From Armigeres subalbatus (taxonomy: Eukaryota > Arthropoda > Insecta > Diptera > Culicidae): DNA of 64,000 nt. This document shows, in pieces, positions 57,011 through 64,000 of this stretch. The position numbers and the translations under genes are program-made. The stretch is taken from positions 58,925 through 122,924 of the forward strand of contig NW_026942939.1 in NCBI RefSeq assembly GCF_024139115.2, read 5' to 3'. The notes below the pieces were generated by a model. The model saw only the letters and a list, made by a program, of their open reading frames with translations, was not told the DNA's origin and did not search any database. Numbering within the stretch: position 1 is the first letter of the stretch; every line of letters begins with the position of its first letter.

Positions 57011-57266
57011 TAGTCGATACTGTACCGCTCATAAAAAAAATCTACTCCTCCGCTTATTTCTAATCGCAAAAGGAAATGAGTGCCAGACAGTCGCCTAAGA
57101 AAAATATACCGCCAGAAAAAAGCTATTTTGATATTTTTGAAAATTCGTTGGATTGTGGCAATTAATGCTTTGATAGCACGTGATATTTGTACTGCGGATA
57201 ATTTTTTCACATCTATGAGAGCCTTGGAAAATGATCGCGAAAGTTGCCATTTTATTGCAAGGTACT
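57011..57266. repeat. Direct repeat, copy 2
   Basis: Second copy of the 56066-56330 unit, about 945 bp downstream, with substitutions and small deletions. Confidence 0.7.
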
Positions 57267-57912
57267 TCTTTACACTAAATTATACTTAAAAATTATATAA
57301 ATTTGAATGAATCGTTCTCGAAATTCGAATAAAATATGACATTAATGCAATGATATACTTTAACAAAGCATTTCCAAAATGAACACTGAAACATCTTTAC
57401 CACTAAATTATTCACATCACTGAATATCAAAATATGGTATTTGGGCGTTTGTTTATTCTACGGAAGTTCATATTTTCGAGAAAAAAATGGATTGAATGGA
57501 ACGACATTCAATTTTCAATTATATTTGGGGCAGCCTTGTCTTTACTATTTCGTTGAACGAACCATTTCACAAGGAAGTTGTCCGTTGAAATAAAAATTTT
57601 CTCGTTGTTTGTTTCCCAACCCAAAAAAATGATTGAATGATCACCCCATTTATCAATTTTTTGTTTTTCTTTTTTATATTTTTCAATTCTTAAATTTTTC
57701 CAGTTTCTTTTCTTCATTTTCAATTTTCCAGTTATGCATAAAATTATATTGTCAGCGTCGAACCAAATTAGAATTCAGAAGTAGGGATTTCAGAACCGAA
57801 TACCTTTTCGATAGAAAAAGTCTACTAAATTAGTACCGATTATACAAATTTTCATTCTTATGTTTTTTTTAATCTGAGTTTTTTTTTAATTCACGTCTTT
57901 TAAATTTTTAAC
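57267..57912. other. No gene seen
   Basis: AT-rich spacer. Confidence 0.4.
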
Positions 57913-58115
57913 GGGCTTGATGGTCATATGGCTATCGCTTCTGCCTCATATGCAGGAGGTCGTGGGTTCAATCCCAGGCCCGTTCCATTATCCTACTTTG
58001 TATCTTTTCATATATTTCTCATATTCTAGCAATCGCTAGAACTGGAAATGGGCTTTCATACCATTTCTAACTTCCATTCCTGTAACTACAACTTGATTAG
58101 TTCTAGCAGGTAACT
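57913..58115 (+). mobile_element. Feilai-like tRNA-derived SINE
   Basis: The head gggcttgatggtcatatggc with box B gtgggttcaatccc (57962-57975) and the closing ggcccg mimic a tRNA; the text agrees with my memory of the Aedes Feilai SINE head. The body includes ctagcaatcgctagaactgg. It ends shortly before the RTE copy B. Confidence 0.75.
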
Positions 58116-58191
58116 GTTGGAATTCGAAATGAGCGAAAAAGTTCGTTTCGGCATCGAATTAGAATACTCATTTCATTTATTTAGTCTAAAT

Positions 58192-60057
58192 CTAAACAGA
58201 TAACACTGAATCAACAATTTGACGCCACAATACACGGTTCGAGGCCGCATCTCTCCATCCTCGGATACGCCCCACGCTCGCCAAGTCGTTTTGCACCTGG
58301 TCTGCCCATCTCGCTCGCTGCGCTCCACGCCATCTCGTACCTGCCGGATCGGAAGCGAACACCATCTTTGCAGGGTTGCTGTCCGGCATTCTTGCAACAT
58401 GTCCTGCCCATCGCACCCTTCCGGCTTCAGCTACCTTCTGGATACTGGGTTCGCCGTAGAGTTGGGCGAGCTCATGGTTCATTCTTCGCCGCCACACACC
58501 GTCTTCTTGCACACAGCCAAAGATGGTCCTAAGCACCCGTCTCTCGAATACTCCGAGTGCTTGCAAGTCCTCCTCGAGCATTGTCCATGTTTCATGTCCG
58601 TAGAGGACAACCGGTCTTATAAGCGACTTGTACATGACACATTTTGTGCGGTGGCGAATCTTTTTCGACCGCAGTTTCTTCTGGAACCCGTAGTAGGCCC
58701 GACTTCCACAGATGATGCGCCTTCGTATTTCACGACTAACGTTGTTGTCAGCCGTTAGCAAGGATCCGAGGTAGACGAATTCCTCAACCACCTCGAAGGT
58801 ATCCCCGTCTATCGTAACACTGCTTCCCAGGCGGGCCCTGTCGCACTCGGTTCCGCCCACAAGCATGTACTTTGTCTTTGTCACATTCACCACCAGTCCA
58901 ATTTTTGTTGCTTCACGTTTCAGGCGGGTGTACAGTTCTGCCACCTTTGCAAATGTTCGGCCGACAATGTCCATGTCATCCGCGAAGCAAATAAATTGAC
59001 TGGATCTGTTGAAAATCGTACCCCGGCTGTTACACCCGGCTCTCCGCATGCCACCTTCTAGCGCAATGTTGAACAACAGGCACGAAAGTCCATCACCTTG
59101 TCTTAGTCCCCGGCGCGATTCGAACGACCTGGAGTGTTCGCCCGAAATCTTCATACAGTTTTGCACACCATCCACCGTTGCTTTGATCAGTCTGGTAAGC
59201 TTCCCAGGGAAGCTGTTCTCGTCCATAATTTTCCATAGCTCTGCGCGGTCCATACTGTCGTATGCCGCCTTGAAATCAACGAACAGATGATACGTTGGGA
59301 CCTGGTATTCACGGCATTTTAAAAGAATTTGCCGTACAGTAAAGATCTGGTCCGTTGTCGAGCAGCCGTCAACGAAGCCGGCTTGATAACTTCCCACGAA
59401 CTCATTCACTAATGGTGACAGACGATGGAAGATGATCTGGGATATCACTTTGTAGACGGCATTAAGGATGGTGATCGCTCGAAAGTTCTCACACTCCAGT
59501 TTGTCGCCTTTTATGTAGATGGGGCATATAACCCCTTCCTTCCACTCCTCCAGTAGCTGTTCGGTTTTCCAGATTCCGACTATCAGTTTGTGCAGGCAAG
59601 TGGCCAGCTTTTCCGAGGCCATCTTGATGAGCTCAGCTCCGATACCATCCTTACCAGCTGCTTTATTGGTCTTTAGCTGTTGAATGGCATCCTTAACTTC
59701 CCTCAAGGTGGGGGCTGGTTGGCTTCCATCGTCCGCTGAACTGACGTAGTCATCTCCTCCGCTGCCTTGACTTTCACTGCCTGTACTCTCAGCGCCATTC
59801 AGATGTTCCTCGTAGTGCTGCTTCCACCTTTCGATCATCACACGTTCGTCCGTCAAGATGTTCCCATCCTTATCCCGGCATTTTCGGCTCGCGGCACGAA
59901 GCCTTTGCGGGATGCGTTGAGCCTCTGATAGAACTTGCGTGTATCTTGAGAACGGCACAGCTGTTCCATCTCCTCGCACTCCGCTTCTTCCAGGCGGCGT
60001 TTCTTCTCCTAAAAACAGGCGTTTCTGCTGTCTCCGCTTCCGTCTATAACGTAACAC
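58192..60057 (-). CDS. RTE-type reverse transcriptase, copy B, long intact frame
   Basis: The frame of 621 codons contains an intact reverse transcriptase and C-terminal domain: TNKAAGKDGIGAELI, EYEHL-side helix WKQHYEEHLNGAE, FVDFKAAYDSMDR (motif A), RRGLRQGDGLSCLLFNIALE (motif B) and SQFICFADDMDIVGRTF (motif C), then RRVLRTIFGCVQEDG and the terminal RGWRDAASNRVLWRQIV. The catalytic residues FADD are present. The first roughly 55 residues (60057 to about 59890) are out of the family frame because of a small shift, so the native reading enters near CRDKDGNILTDERV. Unlike copy A there are no stops after that. The endonuclease half is separated by frameshifts. Confidence 0.85.
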   Translation of the reverse strand: MLRYRRKRRQQKRLFLGEETPPGRSGVRGDGTAVPFSRYTQVLSEAQRIPQRLRAASRKCRDKDGNILTDERVMIERWKQHYEEHLNGAESTGSESQGSGGDDYVSSADDGSQPAPTLREVKDAIQQLKTNKAAGKDGIGAELIKMASEKLATCLHKLIVGIWKTEQLLEEWKEGVICPIYIKGDKLECENFRAITILNAVYKVISQIIFHRLSPLVNEFVGSYQAGFVDGCSTTDQIFTVRQILLKCREYQVPTYHLFVDFKAAYDSMDRAELWKIMDENSFPGKLTRLIKATVDGVQNCMKISGEHSRSFESRRGLRQGDGLSCLLFNIALEGGMRRAGCNSRGTIFNRSSQFICFADDMDIVGRTFAKVAELYTRLKREATKIGLVVNVTKTKYMLVGGTECDRARLGSSVTIDGDTFEVVEEFVYLGSLLTADNNVSREIRRRIICGSRAYYGFQKKLRSKKIRHRTKCVMYKSLIRPVVLYGHETWTMLEEDLQALGVFERRVLRTIFGCVQEDGVWRRRMNHELAQLYGEPSIQKVAEAGRVRWAGHVARMPDSNPAKMVFASDPAGTRWRGAQRARWADQVQNDLASVGRIRGWRDAASNRVLWRQIVDSVLSV

Positions 60058-60117
60058 GTTCTGCCGGGTACCTTGCTGCAGCGCGACCGCCCGCGCTGCG
60101 TCCTTCTCCTCCAGAAT

Positions 60118-61060
60118 CTATCTGCACTCTTCGTCGAACCAATCGTTCCGTCGACTTCGACCCATATACCCGACGTTGTTCTCCGCTGCGTCGTTAATGG
60201 CTGCTTTGACTGTATTCCAGCAGTCCTCAAGAGGGGCCCCATCGAGCTCACCCTCTTCCGGCAACGCTGCCTCGAGATGCTGCGCGTATGCAGTGGCGAC
60301 ATCAGGTTGCTTCAGTCGCACTAGGTCGTACCGCGGCGGTCGTCGGTACCGAACATTGTTGATGACGGATAGTTTTGGGCGCAGTTTAACCATCACCAGA
60401 TAGTGGTCAGAGTCGATGTTAGCGCCACGATATGTCCTGACGTCGATAATGTCGGAGAAGTGCCGTCCTCCAATCAGAACGTGGTCGATTTGTGATTCTG
60501 TCTGCAGTGGTGATCTCCAGGTGTACCGATACGGGAGGTTGTGTTGGAAGTAGGTGCTGCGAATGGCCATATTCTTGGAGGCAGCGAAATCAATGAGTCG
60601 TAGGCCGTTTTCGTTCGTCAGCCGGTGAGCGCTGAACTTTCCAATAGTCGGTCTAAACTCCTCCTCTTGGCCAACCTTAGCGTTCAAATCTCCTATGATG
60701 ATATGGGCTATGGACGTTGATTATGCTGAAGTTGAAGAACCGGCCTTTGATCCTCAACCTGCACATTCTTTCATTGATCGGCCACCACCCGATCACGCGC
60801 CTTTGCATATCGCCCATCACTATGAATGCTGTTCCCAGCTCGTGTGTGTTGCCGCAGCTCTGGTAGATGGTATGATTACCTATAAACGTTCGCACCATTG
60901 ATCCCTTCCAACAAACCTCCTGCAGCGCTACGATGCCGAATCCACAGTCCTTGAGCACATCGGCGAGTATGCGTGTGCTCCGATGAAGTTGAGAGATTTG
61001 CAGTTCCACGAACCGAGTTTCCAATCGCTAGTCCCTTTTCGTCGCAGTGGTCTTCGCCGA
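60118..61060 (-). pseudogene. RTE-type endonuclease, copy B, broken
   Basis: Read in two frames: 61024 to 60677 (FGIVALQEVCWKG, HELGTAFIVMGDMQRR, FSIINVHSPY) and 60687 to 60118 ([45 protein letters not shown]). A deletion of about 86 bp relative to copy A lies between them and removes the FYAQLEREYD to GDLNA segment. A stop at 60118 and the following shift detach it from the reverse transcriptase. Confidence 0.85.
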
Positions 61061-61277
61061 TGGTTCCGGTCCGTACTCTCTTGTTGATTATTCATAACGT
61101 AAGTTTTTTTTTGGCTAGCTTGCAGGGCCTGATACCAAACTCCCTCAATTTCCGGTGGACCATGGTCACTTAGAGTCCCTCGCTGGCACTCGGGCGATGA
61201 TCAGCTGCCCCTAACATGGAGAACAAACGCTGTTGTGAGGCGATCCTGACATGGGGAACAGACGCTCAATAGGATTT

Positions 61278-62324
61278 CTAGACCAACAATTGAAAAGGGC
61301 GTAACAGCCAAAATTTATTCCTTCTGATTCTTTGTCTACGCATATAGTTATATGTTGGTCTAGATTTCCGAAATCGCAGCAAGCATCGAACGCGCGTGGA
61401 TGTGTTTTTCATTTTTAGCTGTCTAATTTTTTGTTGATATTTTTTCCAGTTCGGCTGGAAAAGGGCTTGAAGAAACAAAGTTTAGTGTAAGGTATCAGGA
61501 AAGTGATAGTTTTAGTGTTTTACGTTTCAACAGTGATTCGGCTAAAGTGATTTTTTTACGCATAAAATTGCTAGATTTAAAGTGGAGTTCGCGCGAACCG
61601 ATTTTATTGTGCTGTGCTGAAACCAATCAGTCGTGTTGTCGTGTTACACGAACAGATCCCTAGTAACATTTTTGTTTTATGCTGGTTTTATGACAGTCTT
61701 GTAGAGTAAATTATGGTCTCCAAGAGCGTTATAACACTTAAAATATTACTTGGGATAGTTCGCGCGGGATAGTTTGTGCGGTTGAAATAAAAACGAATAA
61801 ATTAAAAAGAAAGTGGAACCATCAGTGCAGGTGAGCGTAAGGATGGTTGGGAAAATATGGTAAGCTTTATTGTAAAACTGCTTTTGTAAAATGCTTTTTA
61901 TCCCTAAATACACGCCAGAATCAAATAGATTAAATTTTGATTCAGGAAGTGTGAATACACTTCAGATATCATTATGATAAGTGGGTGTAATCATGCGGGG
62001 CTTATTGTACACGAATATAGCTTTGGAATGCATGCGTTCTTGAAATGGGTTATAGGAGTTGTAATAGAACTATCACCTTCTAGCTCCCGGATCTAAGATT
62101 CTTGCAATTATAATAAAATGGTTGCACGAATATTCTATCCACAATGCCACTGCTAGACAGTGGGAGTTAGATTGTAAACACACACATAAACACACATAGC
62201 CAAAATGTATTATTTCCGGTTCGACGTCAATATACAAAGCAATATACATACACAAAGAACTGGAAAGAATAAATTTTAGGCTCTGTTATGCCCTTTTCAA
62301 ATATTGTTCTGGATTTTTCCTTGA
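61278..62324. other. No gene seen; possible untranslated exon
   Basis: Moderate GC with a CAG|GTGAGC donor-like word at about 61826-61837. See the finding. No coding motif. Confidence 0.35.
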
Positions 62325-62620
62325 AAACTTGCATCCTTTGAGCCTATTTTTGCGGTAGTGTTAAGTTCCTATTGTTGTGGTATCACTCTTCGTAATATAG
62401 CAACAATGTGATTTATCTTCAGAAAATAGCACAACGATAGGCAACTGCGTCCTATTATTGCGGTACTTTGTTATTATTGTGACAGAAACAAAAAAATAGC
62501 ATGACGTAATATTTACGAAACCAGAGTCACAGAGCATCCTACTGCAATGTGAAAAAGTCAAACAGTTCATTTTAATAAAAATGTTCTCATGACACGGTGA
62601 CTAACTCCTCTATAATCCTA
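62325..62620. mobile_element. Partial copy of the 34100-34635 MITE
   Basis: Collinear with about 34295-34625: tttgagcctat, tgcggtagtg, acgataggcaactgcgt and cacggtg occur in the same order. The end with gggtaaaacg is missing. Non-coding. Confidence 0.7.
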
Positions 62621-63074
62621 AACAATGTTGTTAAATGTCACTTGAAGTCATTTCTATAACTTTCTCAGAACTTTTTTAGTAGCTTGATATTAATTATAGC
62701 GCTCAAAAGCGTCTAAAAATTTGTCGAACAAGACATTTCTGAAAATATGTAATCTGAGGTGTGGGAGGCAAAATATCATTCAAATGACATTATGTCAAAT
62801 GACATTTTGCAGAGATTTTATTCTCTAGACTTAGATGCTGTATTTGGAGAAATGTACGCTTTGACAAAAATGTAGGACTGCTGTATACTAGATATGAGTG
62901 CATTAAAATCCATAAAGTGAATTTGATTCCAAAATAAATTTGAACATTTTTTTCAAATGATATGCAGATGACATTTTACAACACTAAATATGCTCTTCCG
63001 AAGAAAAAACGAAACCCATTAGCCTATAGCTTTAATTCGTGTACTCGGGCTTGGTGACTTCCGATAACGATACA
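62621..63074. other. No gene seen
   Basis: AT-rich spacer with tcaaatgacat repeats near 62770-62805. Confidence 0.4.
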
Positions 63075-63600
63075 AGCAGAGAAGTTGGCTGGAAATCGTA
63101 CGTATTTTAATCTCCGCAAGACGCTCAGATCGAATAGAGTTCACCCCCGTACCAAAACCAAACTGACTATCTACAAACGCCCAGGACTACCGGTCTAGCC
63201 CTATACGGACACGAGACCCGGATGATGCTCGCAGAGGACCAATGCGCAGTTGGAGTCTTCGAGAGAAAAGTACTGCATGCCATCTATGGGTGCAGATGGC
63301 AGACGGTACGAGGAGCGAATGCGCCACGATTGGGAAAACCACAGAAATCGGACGAATTCGGAGGGCCGGGCATGTAGCCAGAATGTCAGGCAATAACCCG
63401 GTGAAAATGAGTCTCAACAACAAAAAGACGGGCACAATAAGGCGAGGTGCATAGCGAGCATGATAGGGCGATCAGGAGGAAGGCTATCTGTGGAACCTCC
63501 GCAAACTGCGTGGTTGGCGACGTACAGCCATGTCGAGCTGACTGGAGAAGACTTTTACGTATTGCACAGGTCGCTCCGGCCTTAGTCTGAGGAACTAAAT
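63075..63600 (+). pseudogene. RTE-type C-terminal relic
   Basis: Across several frames the plus strand gives RTKTKLTIYKRPGLPV, LYGHETRMMLAED, VGVFERKVLHAIYGC, then RIRRAGHVARMSGNNPVKMS, equivalent to the HETWTMLEED, FERRVLRTIFG and VRWAGHVARMPDSNPAKM blocks in copies A and B. It is a diverged, 5'-truncated relic of a related family in the opposite orientation. Confidence 0.75.
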
Positions 63601-64000
63601 AATAAAACCGGTATAAGGGGGGCATCCTACTGTATTACTTAATTAACTTATTGCTTTTAAAAGCAATTTATGTAAACTGTGTGCTATTTGGTAGTCCAAA
63701 AGGTCGTTAATGCATTTCAGAGAGCACGAGCTTTTGTGAAAAGTTATGAAAAAATTAATTTCATGTGCCTGGGCACCACTACTAGGACGGTACTATACCA
63801 CTACCCCATTCACCACATAATAAAAAGGTTGTACGCCCTTATGTGCTCGACATTAAAAACCAGCATAAGTCCATTCAAGCAGTGGTTAAGTCCTTTCAAG
63901 TCTAAGTTCGTACTGCTGCTGGGTAGGTACGCCGCGCTTGTGCCCGAAAGGTTAAGGCTACATTTGGGCGATTTGACCAGTGAAATGTATTTTCGAAAAA
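63601..64000. other. No gene seen
   Basis: Spacer running to the window edge. Confidence 0.4.

Larger units (their letters stand above)
58169..61277 (-). mobile_element. RTE-type LINE, copy B
   Basis: Collinear with copy A (9131-12603) and very similar in sequence through most of its length. Its 3' end at about 58169 has an aatgaaatga-like tail. Its 5' end stops at about 61277, roughly where copy A reaches 12376, so about 230 bp of 5' sequence is missing. No clear target-site duplication was found, as the flanks do not match. A gap of about 86 bp relative to copy A lies at 60701, in the endonuclease. Confidence 0.85.

Noticed and set aside
57913..57985. A functional tRNA gene
   Set aside because: The anticodon arm does not fold properly and a SINE body follows; it is a SINE head.
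1..64000. CRISPR arrays, bacterial operons or endogenous viral genes
   Set aside because: No spaced identical repeats of CRISPR type, no bacterial gene organisation, and no coding segment resembling a viral replicase, capsid or envelope was recognised.

Overview
The window looks like gene-poor genomic DNA from a culicine mosquito, most likely Aedes-like. This is inferred from the mixture of elements (a Feilai-like tRNA-derived SINE head, Jockey-, R1- and RTE-type LINEs, a Penelope-like element, and many TA-flanked MITEs) and from the AT-rich, repeat-saturated background. I found no intact host protein-coding gene, rRNA or bona fide tRNA. Almost every coding stretch belongs to a transposable element, and nearly all are broken.

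Left third (1-16.2 kb): minus-strand LINE fragments (1-1856); a Penelope-like element (about 1874-5145) with a reverse transcriptase, a GIY-YIG endonuclease and hammerhead-like motifs at both ends, interrupted by a foldback element; an RTE relic; an internally deleted R1-like LINE (6078-7420); a MITE whose empty site survives next door; and a 7.7 kb Jockey-type element (8178-15898) with an 11-bp target-site duplication and an initiator/DPE promoter. A 3.5 kb RTE-type element (9131-12603) sits inside the Jockey ORF1 with its own 7-bp duplication.

Middle (16.2-41.5 kb): AT-rich spacer, SINEs and MITEs. A nested structure spans 22399-29239. Its outer hAT-type element has a perfect 8-bp duplication. 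It contains a Penelope-type inverted pair, a SINE, a minisatellite array, and a second DNA transposon (23255-27024) with roughly 0.5 kb terminal inverted repeats and a decayed transposase of a family I cannot assign. Further right come several TA-flanked MITEs, a tandem array, a 54-bp retroposon tail with a 15-bp duplication, a long hairpin and a satellite carrying a MITE.

Right third (41.5-64 kb): nested palindromes, a satellite of about 110 bp, a second hAT-like composite (51767-54534, 8-bp duplication), diverged repeats, a Feilai-like SINE, a second copy of the RTE element (58169-61277) and another RTE relic near the right edge.

Across the window, five short dispersed motifs share a hammerhead-ribozyme-like layout, with compensatory change in one stem. 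These and the unassigned transposon are the most interesting signals. Sequence identities are judged by eye; no alignment or database search was run.
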